Positions 17,249-26,107 of a stretch of 64,000 nt of DNA are shown in pieces. Position 1 is the first letter of the stretch. The number at the start of each line of letters is the position of its first letter. Location of the stretch: contig CAZSBB010000013.1 of the NCBI GenBank assembly GCA_964605235.1, forward strand, positions 1 through 64,000, written 5' to 3'. The translations under genes and the position numbers were made by a program. Source of the stretch: CAZSBB01 sp964605235. Its GTDB lineage: Bacteria > Planctomycetota > Phycisphaerae > Phycisphaerales > Phycisphaeraceae. The notes beneath the pieces are model-generated. The model was not told where the DNA came from. It saw only the letters and a list, made by a program, of their open reading frames with translations, and ran no database searches.

Positions 17249-17686
17249 TCAGTTGCCCGGGTTCTCCGCGAACATCGACTCGGACAGATGCAGCACGCGC
17301 GTCAACAGCGGGGCGCCGTCCGTCGGCTCATGAATGACAATCGCCCAGCGTTTGCCCGCACGATCCGGCCCGGCGGCAAACACCACCGCGCGGTCCGTGC
17401 TCAACGGCAGCGCCACCCCGCGCGGCTCGTAACGATAACGCTGCCCGCTGGCGACGCAATGCCACGGCGCCGCCACCGGCTTGCCCGTCACTTCCGTCAG
17501 CATCGGCAGTTCATCAGGCAGATTGCCCCGCGCAGCATAGTAGGTCAGCAGGTCACCCGAGAGCTCATGCAACTCCGTGGCACAGGCATCCGTCCGCTTG
17601 CTCCCCCCGCCAGCGCTCGACGTACCCTCGCTGGCGCAACCAGGCAGCATCAGCAGCGCCAACAGCAAGCCACGCCGAACCATCAT
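17249..17686 (-). CDS. Small lipoprotein at the end of the type II secretion operon
   Basis: 145 residues starting 10 nt after the gspD stop. The N-terminus R-R-G-L-L-L-A-L-L-M-L-P-G-C is a lipobox, so the protein is lipid-anchored. The body has an E-L-x-x-L-S-G-D-L-L-T-Y-Y-A-A-R-G-N-L-P-D-E-L segment that resembles the mature region of GspG-like pseudopilins, without the prepilin helix. A pilotin-like role for the GspD secretin is possible from position alone. That is inference. Confidence 0.65.
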   Translation of the reverse strand: MMVRRGLLLALLMLPGCASEGTSSAGGGSKRTDACATELHELSGDLLTYYAARGNLPDELPMLTEVTGKPVAAPWHCVASGQRYRYEPRGVALPLSTDRAVVFAAGPDRAGKRWAIVIHEPTDGAPLLTRVLHLSESMFAENPGN

Positions 17687-17696
17687 GGGAAGGCGT

Positions 17697-20039
17697 TCAC
17701 GGCTGCGTCGTCGTTGCGGGCAAAGTCGGCTCATCGTCTTCCTTCCGGGCGGGCGCCGGGGCCGGCGTCGCCGCACCGCGCTGCATGCCTTCCAGATGCT
17801 CATCATACGTCCCCGGCGTCACCGCGCCCGGCACCAGCTTCGTGCCCTTCACCTCATCCTGCGACATGCCTTGCAGGTCATCAGGATTGGCGGCAACGTG
17901 CGGGGTCAGGAAGATCAGCAGTTCGGTCTTGGTCTTGCTGCTGGTGGTGCGTTTGAACAGTTCACCCAGCAGGGGAATGTCGCCCAGCAGCGGCACTTTG
18001 TTGACCGTGGAAGTCACGCGGTCTTCCATCAGCCCGCCGATGACGATCGTCTGCCCGGACTTCACGCCCACGCGCGACTCGGCGGAACGCTTGGCGATCA
18101 CCGGCGCGCCGACCGTGTCCGTGATCGGCACCGTGGTGGAAGTCAGCGTGGAGATTTCCGGCGCCACGTCGAGAATCACCAGCCCGTCAGGATTGATGTG
18201 CGGAATCACGTCCAGCAGGATGCCCACGTCGCCGTATTGGATGGTGTTGATGGTCTGGCCCGAATCCGTCACGCGGCTGTTGGTGATGAACGGCACTTCC
18301 TGGCCGACGGTAATGCTCGCCAGTTGGTTGTCTGAGGCGAGGATGTACGGCCGGGACAGCACATCGAGCTTGCCTTCGGTTTCCAGAGCGCGAATGGTGG
18401 CGGTGAAGTTGCTCTCGAGCACCTGCACAATCAGGCCCGTGGCGTTGACGCCGGCGACGGGAATGTTGAAGCCCGTGCCGCCTTCCTGGCCCTGGCCGCT
18501 GGAGCGCAGATTGAGGATGGAAAACTCCGCGCCGATGTCCGCGCCGTTGTCGTGCGTGACCTCCGCGATGAGCACTTTGATCAACACCTGCGCCACCGGG
18601 CGGTCCAGTTCATCAAGCACCTGCTTCACGCGGGTGTAATTGGTGGGTGCGGTTTTGATGAGAATGGAGTTGGTGTCGCCGTCGGCAATGATGGACACCT
18701 CGCCCGCCAGGTCCGCGGCGGTCTGCAGGGCGCGGGAGGACACGCGCGTGGACGAGCCGGTGTTGGTCGTGCCGCCGAAACGTCCACTGGTGAGCCGGTT
18801 GGAACTGCTGCTGCTGGAGCCGAAGGGCCCGCTGTTGGAGTTGCGGTTGTTGCTGGTGTTGGTGTTGCTGCGCTGAGTGGTGTTGTTGTTGCGATTCTGA
18901 TTGTTGTTGCTGTTGTTGGTGGTGACGGAACTGTTGAACAGGTTGTTGAGCACGCTCTCGAGGTTGGTCGCCTGCGCATTGCGCAAGCGGTAGACGTAAA
19001 CCAATTGGTCGGCGGCGGGATTGGAATCCAGTTCCTTGACGATCTGGGCGATCAGCCCCATGGTGTCGCTGGGGCCGGAGACGACGACAGAATTGGTGCG
19101 GTCATCGGAACTGGCTTTGACCTGCTTGGTGCGGCCGGAGGTTTGGCCGCGCGAGGAATTGCTGCGATTGTTGTTGTTCTCCTGCCGCCGCCAGGGCGGG
19201 ACGAAACCGCCCTGCTGCGGGTTCTGTGTGCCGGAGGTTTCCAGATCGCCGAACACGTCATTGATGAGCTTGGCGGCATTGGCGGCATTGGCGTATTTGA
19301 GCTGGTAAATCTTCACATCCACCGCGCCCGCCAGCGAGGTGTCCAACGCGTTGACGATCTGCACCACCCGGCGCACATTGGCGGAGGTGTCGGTGATGAT
19401 CAGCGCGTTGCTGGATTCATTGGAAGTGAAGTCCGCCTCCGGATTGATGACCGGCGCCAGATCCTGCTTAAGTTGCGTGGCGTCGGCGTACCGCAGTGGA
19501 ATGACCTGTGTGACCAGATGATCGGAAGGTTCGATCTGCGCGGGATCGTTGCCCACCTGCACGGGGATGCTCATTTTCTTGGCGTCGCCCAGGCTGGCGA
19601 TCTTGAGAATCCGCCCCTGCTGCACGGCTGCATACCCGGCATTGCGCAGCACGGTGTTGAGCAACGCCACCGCGGTCGCCTTGTCCACCGGCTGCCGACT
19701 GACCAGCGATATTCGCCCCTCGGGCTTCACCAGCTTGACCACCACAAACCCGCCGGCGGCGGACAGCTCATCGAGTACCGCGTTGATGCTGACATCCTGA
19801 AAATGCAGCAGCAAGCCACCGTTGGTCGCGGTGAGTCCCGAAGGCGCATGCTCGGCATTGCCGTTGCCGGCGGCAGGCGCGGGCGCGGTCGTTTCCGGCG
19901 CAACGGTGATGGGCGCGGCCGCCGGTGCGGGAGGTGCACTTTCCTCCTGCGCCAGCGCGATCGGGCTGACCTGGCTCAAGCAGCATCCCAGCGCGATGCA
20001 GCCCAACAGTCGTGATGCGGTCAACATGGACGATTGCAT
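17697..20039 (-). CDS. gspD: Type II secretion outer-membrane secretin
   Basis: 780 residues from the ATG at 20039 (AGGAG about 7 nt upstream). After a signal peptide (L-L-G-C-I-A-L-G-C-C-L-S-Q) come an N0-like domain (about 75-150), repeated N1-N3 ring-building domains (V-I-P-L-R-Y-A-D-A-T, V-Y-Q/R-L-R-N-A-Q-A-T type motifs) and the secretin core with V-P-F-I-T-N and P-L-L-G-D-I-P-L-L-G-E-L-F near the end. GspD forms the gated outer-membrane channel. An Asn/Ser/Gly-rich linker of about 50 residues (about 375-425) interrupts the N domains and is unusually long. Confidence 0.95.
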   Translation of the reverse strand: MQSSMLTASRLLGCIALGCCLSQVSPIALAQEESAPPAPAAAPITVAPETTAPAPAAGNGNAEHAPSGLTATNGGLLLHFQDVSINAVLDELSAAGGFVVVKLVKPEGRISLVSRQPVDKATAVALLNTVLRNAGYAAVQQGRILKIASLGDAKKMSIPVQVGNDPAQIEPSDHLVTQVIPLRYADATQLKQDLAPVINPEADFTSNESSNALIITDTSANVRRVVQIVNALDTSLAGAVDVKIYQLKYANAANAAKLINDVFGDLETSGTQNPQQGGFVPPWRRQENNNNRSNSSRGQTSGRTKQVKASSDDRTNSVVVSGPSDTMGLIAQIVKELDSNPAADQLVYVYRLRNAQATNLESVLNNLFNSSVTTNNSNNNQNRNNNTTQRSNTNTSNNRNSNSGPFGSSSSSSNRLTSGRFGGTTNTGSSTRVSSRALQTAADLAGEVSIIADGDTNSILIKTAPTNYTRVKQVLDELDRPVAQVLIKVLIAEVTHDNGADIGAEFSILNLRSSGQGQEGGTGFNIPVAGVNATGLIVQVLESNFTATIRALETEGKLDVLSRPYILASDNQLASITVGQEVPFITNSRVTDSGQTINTIQYGDVGILLDVIPHINPDGLVILDVAPEISTLTSTTVPITDTVGAPVIAKRSAESRVGVKSGQTIVIGGLMEDRVTSTVNKVPLLGDIPLLGELFKRTTSSKTKTELLIFLTPHVAANPDDLQGMSQDEVKGTKLVPGAVTPGTYDEHLEGMQRGAATPAPAPARKEDDEPTLPATTTQP

Positions 20040-20089
20040 TCCAGGCTCCTGCGGCAAGGTCTGGCCTTGGCCGATGATTGACTGACGGC

Positions 20090-20698
20090 TTACTGTCCCA
20101 ACTCCTGCTGGCGGCGCCGACGCAGCCGCTCTTCGATGCTCAGGGCCGCGGGATCGGCAGCGGGTTTTTCACCCGGCTTGGCGTCCGCACTGGTGGTCCC
20201 GGCGCCAGCCTCACCCGCTTCATGCGTGGGGCCACTCACCGCCATGGGGGCGCCGGTCAGGTCGTCGCCCACATCCACCCACGTGAGGCCCTTGGCATCC
20301 ATATATGCCACGCTGTTGAGCTGCACTTCGGTGACATGCCCATTGGCCAACGGCTCGCCCGGGGCGATCTTCACCAGCGTGCCCTCACCCACATGCTCGA
20401 AGTACGCCCGCGCGGTGGTCAGGTCCTCGAACACTACGCCCACCAGCACGTACTGCTTCTCCGGCGGCGGCGGGGGTGGCGGCGGCGCGGCATCCGTGGT
20501 TGCGGGAGCAGGCGGCGGCGTCACTGGTTTGACGGCCGTGGGACGGCGATCGCGCAGGAACATGTTGCGATCGACGATCACGCCGAAGTCGCGGGTGAAT
20601 GCGTCGTCCGCCTTCTCGGCGCCAGCGGCTGACAGCACACACACCGCGTGAACCAGCGTTCCCCACAGCATCCACTTCCAATTGCGGCTGGGCATCAT
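20090..20698 (-). CDS. GspC/PilP-like periplasmic linker of the secretion system
   Basis: 202 residues. An N-terminal hydrophobic segment (about 8-26) acts as signal or anchor. A Pro-rich hinge (nine prolines, about 68-82) leads to a small beta domain (Y-V-L-V-G-V-V-F-E-D, A-P-G-E-P-L-A-N-G-H-V-T-E-V) that fits the homology-region fold of GspC/PilP, which links the inner-membrane platform to the secretin. It ends in a basic helix. The start overlaps the GspM-like stop by 4 nt and gspD follows after 50 nt. Confidence 0.65.
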   Translation of the reverse strand: MMPSRNWKWMLWGTLVHAVCVLSAAGAEKADDAFTRDFGVIVDRNMFLRDRRPTAVKPVTPPPAPATTDAAPPPPPPPPEKQYVLVGVVFEDLTTARAYFEHVGEGTLVKIAPGEPLANGHVTEVQLNSVAYMDAKGLTWVDVGDDLTGAPMAVSGPTHEAGEAGAGTTSADAKPGEKPAADPAALSIEERLRRRRQQELGQ

Positions 20699-21252
20699 GG
20701 CGTCACCTCCCCCGCCGACTTGGGCGCGTCGCGCGGCTGAAAGATCGTCGCCAGCCCAACCGTCAGCGCCAGGTCATCCGTGCCTTCCTTGCGGCTGCTC
20801 AATTGCAGGTCCGTGATGCGCAGCGGCAACTCCGTGGTCTGCGCGCTGTGCAGAAAGCGCGCCATCTGCTTCATGCTGCCCGTGGCGGTGGCGCGGATGA
20901 TGATCTTCACAAATGCCGCGTCTTTCTCGCTGCGTTCGGGCTTCAGCGCGGTCAGCGACAGTCCTGCGGCACTCGCCCAGTCCCGCACATGATTGAGCAC
21001 CTGGCTCTCGGCGGTGGAGGCGTCGGCCTGCAGGGTTTCACCCGTCAGCGAGCGCCACTTGCGCTGGGCGCGGGTGCGGTTGTTGAAGGTCTGCTCCGCG
21101 CGCTGCAGTTGCTGCTGCTGCTGAGCGAGCACGCCCTGAGCGGCATCCAGACGATCCAGCCAGGGGGTCAGGATCGTGCGGTCGAGCGCCAGCAGCGCCA
21201 GCACAGTGACCGTCGCCACGGCAATGATGCGTTCGCGCGTCGAGAGCGTCAT
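20695..21252 (-). CDS. GspM/PilO-like inner-membrane platform protein
   Basis: 185 residues; the ATG overlaps the gspL stop in an ATGA, fixing the start. One N-terminal membrane span (about 9-27) is followed by a Gln-rich coiled coil (D-A-A-Q-G-V-L-A-Q-Q-Q-Q-Q-L-Q-R-A-E-Q) and a ferredoxin-like beta-alpha domain, the standard layout of GspM and PilO. It would pair with GspL in the platform that couples the ATPase to pseudopilus growth. Confidence 0.75.
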   Translation of the reverse strand: MTLSTRERIIAVATVTVLALLALDRTILTPWLDRLDAAQGVLAQQQQQLQRAEQTFNNRTRAQRKWRSLTGETLQADASTAESQVLNHVRDWASAAGLSLTALKPERSEKDAAFVKIIIRATATGSMKQMARFLHSAQTTELPLRITDLQLSSRKEGTDDLALTVGLATIFQPRDAPKSAGEVTP

Positions 21253-22682
21253 GGCTGGCCTCCCGGTGCATAGGTGAACGTGATGTTGAAGGTCACCTGG
21301 CGCGTCTGCCCCGGCGCGTCGCGGAGGTCCGCCAACTGCACCTGGGTGAAGTGCGCGTGATTGCGCAGCCGATCCAGCACCGCCAGCACCGTGCGCTGGT
21401 CTGTCGCTTTGCCCTGCACCTGGCCGCGCAGGTTGTCGCGCCAGGCGAAGCTGGTGACCCACAGCGGGTCATTGCGTTCAATCGCCAGCGTGACGTCGCG
21501 CATGCAGTCGAGCATGGGCGGGCGCTGCTCGTAATAGCTGCGTCCGGCGGCCACCGCGTCGATCGCCGCCTGTGCTGCCTTGAGGTCGGGCGTCAACTGG
21601 CGCAGCCGCTCATCCAACTCCACGACCTCGGCTTCGCGCTGGAGCACATTCAGGTACAGACTCGCCAAAGCTCCGATGCCCAGCAGCGCCAGCACTGCCG
21701 CCCACACCGCCCGGCGACCAACCCGGCGCACCGGCGCTGGCGCCAGCCGTGAGCGCCACAGGTTCACCGGCAGTCGGCCGCGCAACGCCATCGCCCCCAC
21801 CGCCGCTGCCGAAAGCGTCTGGTTGGGTGACACGGCATCCACTTCGCCATTGCTCGCCCCGCTGCTGGCGCGCAGGCCCACGTCCGCCAGTTCCGGAGTC
21901 CGCGGTCCACCCAGCCCGGCACGCTGCGCCAGCTCCGCCGCCTGGGATTCCGTCCAGCCGCTGCTGCGCAGACAAACCAGTTCACCCGCCCCGCTGCTGC
22001 CCGACAGGCTGAGCGTGCGGCGAATCTCGCCCGCCAGCGGTGCGAGTTCACCGGTGACGGGCATCACCAGACTCAAATGCCGCAGAGCGCTGAGCCGCCC
22101 ATCGCGTCGCCCCACCACTTCCGCGCCCGGCATGCTGAGCAATACCGCCGTGGCGGGCGTGTTCAGCCGCTGCGCCAACGCCAGGCTCGTGGCGGTCAGC
22201 GCGATCGGCGTCAGCCCGGCAGCAACGCACACCGCCCGCAGCCGCTGGACCTGCGGTTCGAGCATGCCCACCAGCAGCACCTTGCGCGGGTTGCTGCCCT
22301 CAAGCGCGCCCACTGCGTCAAACGTCATCGCGGTATGGTCTGCCGCCGCCAGACGTTCGGTGTGCAGTCGCAGCAACGCCGCCGCCTGGGTGCCGTCGGC
22401 GGGAGGCAAATCCTTTTCATGCGACACCAGCCATTTGGCGGGCGCGCCCAGCACCACCCGGCTGGCGCTGAAATGCCGCGCGCGCAGGAACTGGCGCAGC
22501 CCTGCGCCAAGCTGGGCGGGATCGTTGCTCCAGCCGCCCTCAGGCAAGGGCCAGACCGCCACGCGCTGCACCACCTCCTGCCGGCCGGCGCGCCGGACCT
22601 GAGCACACTGCACCAACTGATCGCTGAGCGTCAGACTGAGCACCGGCCCATGCCGCCACCATGTCGACCAACTCCCCGCCAT
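21249..22682 (-). CDS. gspL: GspL-like platform protein (PilM-type domain fused to PilN-type domain)
   Basis: 477 residues. Residues 1-300 form a cytoplasmic actin-like domain (opening V-L-S-L-T-L-S-D) as in PilM/GspL. A membrane span (about 327-349) and a periplasmic PilN-like coiled-coil/ferredoxin domain follow. GspL docks the GspE ATPase to the inner membrane. The start codon follows the gspK stop with no gap (TAG ATG). Confidence 0.8.
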   Translation of the reverse strand: MAGSWSTWWRHGPVLSLTLSDQLVQCAQVRRAGRQEVVQRVAVWPLPEGGWSNDPAQLGAGLRQFLRARHFSASRVVLGAPAKWLVSHEKDLPPADGTQAAALLRLHTERLAAADHTAMTFDAVGALEGSNPRKVLLVGMLEPQVQRLRAVCVAAGLTPIALTATSLALAQRLNTPATAVLLSMPGAEVVGRRDGRLSALRHLSLVMPVTGELAPLAGEIRRTLSLSGSSGAGELVCLRSSGWTESQAAELAQRAGLGGPRTPELADVGLRASSGASNGEVDAVSPNQTLSAAAVGAMALRGRLPVNLWRSRLAPAPVRRVGRRAVWAAVLALLGIGALASLYLNVLQREAEVVELDERLRQLTPDLKAAQAAIDAVAAGRSYYEQRPPMLDCMRDVTLAIERNDPLWVTSFAWRDNLRGQVQGKATDQRTVLAVLDRLRNHAHFTQVQLADLRDAPGQTRQVTFNITFTYAPGGQP

Positions 22683-23990
22683 CTAGCTGCGTCCTCCCAT
22701 CAGCGCACCGCCCGCAGGTGAATAGCCGGCACGAATGTTGTCGAGCACTTCCTGCGCCAACGGCCAACCCATGCGGGTCAGGTCTTCCTGAAACACCACG
22801 CGCACCGGCGTGCTGCCACTGTCGATCACCACCCGCACCCGCCGCCACGCCCGGCCGCGCGGCGCCACCGCCAGGATGTCAGCGCTGTAGTGCATCCCGC
22901 GCCCGGTGATCTGGGCGCTCAAGCCGATCGCCGCGTCATGCAGCACATCCCACACCCAGGCGATGGAATTTTCGCCATCCTCCGGGCGCGCCTCCAGCAA
23001 CTGATCAGCTTCGCTTTCGTCAATTGCCTCCAGCGTGCGCAGCACCTCGCGCGGCGCCCGATTGACGTTGATGAGCCCACGCACCCGCGGATTGCTGCTG
23101 GTGGTGAAGTCGTCCTCCACCAATTTCAACTCCTCGCTGGTCATGCCGCCCCGGCTCGCCAGGTCGAACAGATCGCGCGGCCGGGGATTGCCCAGGCGCG
23201 CCAGCACATCGTTGGCGCGGGCGGTGCCCAAACGCTGGCGCAATCGTTCTTCAAACTGTTGCCGCTGCTGCGCACTGGCGATGTTGATGCGCTGCGTGCC
23301 GTCCGCGCTGACGTTGTTCTGCCACGACCACACGGTGAAATACGGCAGCAAACCCCAGTGTTGCCAGCCTTCGGTCGTGAGCGTGCGCCCGCCGCTGGCA
23401 GCTGCGCCACGGTAAAGGTCATCAGTCATCCCGCGCACCAGCCGCAGTTCATGGGGGGTTTCAAAGTCGCCGTTCTTGGCGCGGTACGGCGGGGACTGCG
23501 TCAGATAGAAATTGCTCTCGGCGCCGCCTTCGGTGCTGTCGTCATCGCCATCGCGCCAGTCGATGATGGACGTCGCCAGTTCGTCAGTCATGCCCTCCAT
23601 GCGGCGCAGGCTTTCGAGCGTGACGGTGTTGAGGTCCAGCCGGGCGCTCTCATCCTGGAAGCCGTAAGCAGGCTGATCCGGATCGTCGAAATTCGGACGC
23701 AGGATCCAGAACCAGCCATCGCCAAGTTCCACGGCAGCAAAGTCGGTGTCAGTCAGTTGGTCGAGCGTGTCGAGCCGATCGGTCAGCAGCGCCAGGGCGT
23801 ATTGCTGTGCGCCTTGAGCAATCGCCTGCGCCTGCGCCGCGGCGAGGCTGTTGCGCGCCGCGGCGGCCTCGACCCGCGCGTTGCGACCCAGCGCCAGCAC
23901 CAGGGTGACCAGCGCGAAGACGACGATCAGCGTGATGATCAGCACCGAGCCGCGTTGCCGCACTGCGGGACTTGAGGGGTGTGCGTTCAC
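22683..23990 (-). CDS. gspK: GspK-like minor pseudopilin
   Basis: 435 residues. The N-terminal R-G-S-V-L-I-I-T-L-I-V-V-F-A-L-V-T-L-V-L-A-L is a prepilin-type helix without the usual Glu+5, a known feature of GspK. The long globular part includes two helix-hairpin-helix-like stretches (L-D-L-N-T-V-T-L-E-S-L-R-R, and V-N-R-A-P-R-E-V-L-R-T-L), which are typical of GspK. GspK caps the pseudopilus tip with GspI and GspJ. Overlaps gspJ by 4 nt. Confidence 0.88.
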   Translation of the reverse strand: MNAHPSSPAVRQRGSVLIITLIVVFALVTLVLALGRNARVEAAAARNSLAAAQAQAIAQGAQQYALALLTDRLDTLDQLTDTDFAAVELGDGWFWILRPNFDDPDQPAYGFQDESARLDLNTVTLESLRRMEGMTDELATSIIDWRDGDDDSTEGGAESNFYLTQSPPYRAKNGDFETPHELRLVRGMTDDLYRGAAASGGRTLTTEGWQHWGLLPYFTVWSWQNNVSADGTQRINIASAQQRQQFEERLRQRLGTARANDVLARLGNPRPRDLFDLASRGGMTSEELKLVEDDFTTSSNPRVRGLINVNRAPREVLRTLEAIDESEADQLLEARPEDGENSIAWVWDVLHDAAIGLSAQITGRGMHYSADILAVAPRGRAWRRVRVVIDSGSTPVRVVFQEDLTRMGWPLAQEVLDNIRAGYSPAGGALMGGRS

Positions 23991-24694
23991 AGGCCGCCTC
24001 CCGTCAAGCCCGACCCGCTGACCCGCCCGGCCGTCAGCGGCACGACACGCACCATGCGACAGGTGCGCTGGGCATCGTTGGGGTCACGCAGTTCGAGCGT
24101 CACTTCCACCGCCAGGGGCAGCAGATCGTCCTGGGCGCTCGAATCCCATTCGGTTTGCCAGTCGGCGCCGTCGTAGTAGCGCAGGGTCAGCGTCTGCACG
24201 CGGGTGGCGAGGGTTTCGCTTTCCGCCTGGGCGCTCAGGTCGGCATCCTCGTCAGCGCTGCGGTCCTCATTGAGCGGGGCGCGGTCAATCGTCAACGTAA
24301 TGGTGGACGGCGCTGTAGCGCCTGAGAGCGCCAGTTGCACCTGATGGATGCCCGGATCGCGCGAGGCGTCTTCCTCTGTGCTCAGCTTGAGCAAGCCGGC
24401 GGCGGAAAATGACAAGGTGTCGACCGCGCCGTCTTCGGTCACCGAGCCGACGAATGGCCCCGCCAGCACGCCGGTGGGCGGGAGCGCGCCCTGCAATTCC
24501 TGCTCGATCAGGTTCAGCACCAGCGTGGTCTGGCGCGGCAGGTCGGTCTGGCGCAACATGCTCTGGCGGGCGCGGAAGGCGATGCTCATGGCGGTGTACA
24601 GCGCCTGCAGCAGCACCGCCGAGAGCGCCAGGGCGATGAGCACTTCCAGCAGGGTGAAGCCGGTCTGGCGATGGTGGCGCCGGAGGCGGTTCAT
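23987..24694 (-). CDS. gspJ: GspJ-like minor pseudopilin
   Basis: 235 residues. The cleavage site T-G / F-T-L-L-E-V-L-I-A-L-A-L-S-A-V-L-L starts a standard prepilin helix. The body is an extended beta protein ending in L-R-D-P-N-D-A-Q-R-T-C-R-M-V-R-V-V-P-L, as in GspJ. It overlaps gspI and gspK by 4 nt each. Confidence 0.85.
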   Translation of the reverse strand: MNRLRRHHRQTGFTLLEVLIALALSAVLLQALYTAMSIAFRARQSMLRQTDLPRQTTLVLNLIEQELQGALPPTGVLAGPFVGSVTEDGAVDTLSFSAAGLLKLSTEEDASRDPGIHQVQLALSGATAPSTITLTIDRAPLNEDRSADEDADLSAQAESETLATRVQTLTLRYYDGADWQTEWDSSAQDDLLPLAVEVTLELRDPNDAQRTCRMVRVVPLTAGRVSGSGLTGGGL

Positions 24695-25101
24695 GACGCA
24701 GCCTCCGTGCTGGTGTCTTCGTCTGCGCGGGGGAAGACGATGGTGTCCAGTTCGATGGAGCGGGTTTCCAACGCTTCCCGCCAGGAAACGCTCACCTGCA
24801 CGTCATAGCTGCCGTCGCTGCGGGCGCTGCTGGTCATTTCCCAGTGGTACTCGGACCACGGCTCGGCGCAGGTTCCGCCGCCTGACAGTTCACTGACGTC
24901 GCGCAGCGCCAGCGCCAGGCCGATCTTCTCCTGTGCGAGCTGGGTGGCTTCGAGCACATGCCGCGCCCGCGCGGCGGCTTGCAGGGATACCGTCACCGCG
25001 CGCAGCGTCACCGGCAGCACCACGCTCAGAAAGACCATGGTCGCCAGCACCTCGGGCAAGGTGAACGCCCACGCACGGGATGGAAAGCCACGTCGCCTCA
25101 T
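24691..25101 (-). CDS. gspI: GspI-like minor pseudopilin
   Basis: 136 residues. The prepilin segment (A / F-T-L-P-E-V-L-A-T-M-V-F-L-S-V-V-L-P-V-T) has the family Glu+5. A following A-T-Q-L-A-Q-E-K-I helix matches GspI. Length and operon position fit. The start overlaps the gspH stop. Confidence 0.85.
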   Translation of the reverse strand: MRRRGFPSRAWAFTLPEVLATMVFLSVVLPVTLRAVTVSLQAAARARHVLEATQLAQEKIGLALALRDVSELSGGGTCAEPWSEYHWEMTSSARSDGSYDVQVSVSWREALETRSIELDTIVFPRADEDTSTEAAS

Positions 25102-25640
25102 GAGCCGGCCTCCGTGGTCAGGTGGAAGTTGTCGGTGATCGACTCAGCGATCAGTTCAATCTGCCGCCCATCGCGGGAAGTGATGCGCACAGTGGCGGGT
25201 GTGATGCGACCGGTGGGGTCGAACTCCAGCGAATCAGCGGTCGCGGTGGCAGTGGTCTTCTTAATCAGCTCCACACGGTAGCCGGCGGGCAAGTCCACCG
25301 GCGCGGCAAACTCGCCCGCCACGGCACTGGTGGTGACCTCACCAGTTTGCGCGCTGCTGCGGGTGTTGCCAGCCGCCATTTCATCCACCGCCACCACCTG
25401 ATAGCTCGTGCCCGCGCTGGTGATTTCCAAACGATGCGGCCGAGCGCTGAGGATGGCCGCGGCGCGGGCGGCGACCGTCGCAGCACGAAATTCATCCGCC
25501 ACGCTGCGCAGGTTGGCGCCCTGTCCCCAGCCGCGCAGATGTGGGGCCGTCAGCGCCAGCACCAACGCCAGCACCATCAGCACGAACACCAGTTCGAGCA
25601 GGGTGAAAGCGGCGCCGAGTTGTCGCGGATTGCGCACCAT
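25098..25640 (-). CDS. gspH: GspH-like minor pseudopilin
   Basis: 180 residues with prepilin signature A / F-T-L-L-E-L-V-F-V-L-M-V-L-A-L-V-L-A-L-T-A-P. The body is a beta-rich GspH-type domain (F-D-P-T-G-R-I-T-P-A-T-V-R-I). It lies 12 nt after gspG. Confidence 0.85.
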   Translation of the reverse strand: MVRNPRQLGAAFTLLELVFVLMVLALVLALTAPHLRGWGQGANLRSVADEFRAATVAARAAAILSARPHRLEITSAGTSYQVVAVDEMAAGNTRSSAQTGEVTTSAVAGEFAAPVDLPAGYRVELIKKTTATATADSLEFDPTGRITPATVRITSRDGRQIELIAESITDNFHLTTEAGS

Positions 25641-25652
25641 GAGCTGGCGATC

Positions 25653-26084
25653 TCAGTTTTTCCAGTTGCCGATGTCGTCATTGCCTTCGCGGCCGTCAGC
25701 GCCGAGGGAGTACAAATCAAATCCCTGGGGATTGTGCTGGCCCGGCTGGCTGTACTGGTAGGCGTTGCCCCACGGGTCCTGCGGCATGCCGCGCGAGAGG
25801 TACGGCCCACGCCAGTCCTTCACATCACCCGGCGCCGCAAGCAGCGCGCCCAGACCTTCGTCGGAACTGGGGAAGCGCCCGGTGTCGATTTCAAAAGCAT
25901 TCAGCGCCGTCTCCAGGCTGGAGATGTCCGCCTTGGCGGCAGTTTCCCGCGCCTGCTGCGAACGGTTGGTGAAGCGCGGCACCACCAATGCCGCCAGCAC
26001 GCCCAGGATCACCAGCACCAGCAGCAGTTCGATGAGCGTGAAGCCGCGCTGCGGGCGCGGGGAGGGTTGCAGCGGTCGTTGCAT
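25653..26084 (-). CDS. gspG: Major pseudopilin of type II secretion
   Basis: 143 residues, the usual size. The cleavage site R-G / F-T-L-I-E-L-L-L-V-L-V-I-L-G-V-L-A-A-L-V-V-P-R is near-consensus, followed by the mature-protein block A-A-K-A-D-I-S-S-L-E-T-A-L-N-A-F-E-I-D-T-G-R-F-P-S-S-D-E-G-L-G-A-L and W-R-G-P-Y-L, D-P-W-G-N-A-Y-Q-Y, S-L-G-A-D-G-R-E-G-N-D-D-I-G-N-W. This protein builds the shaft of the pseudopilus. Confidence 0.97.
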   Translation of the reverse strand: MQRPLQPSPRPQRGFTLIELLLVLVILGVLAALVVPRFTNRSQQARETAAKADISSLETALNAFEIDTGRFPSSDEGLGALLAAPGDVKDWRGPYLSRGMPQDPWGNAYQYSQPGQHNPQGFDLYSLGADGREGNDDIGNWKN

Positions 26085-26107
26085 ATCAGCACTCCGTTTC
26101 CAGAAAG

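Noticed and set aside
18552..20015. Plus-strand open frame of 487 codons opposite gspD
   Set aside because: Shadow of the secretin gene, which is certain.
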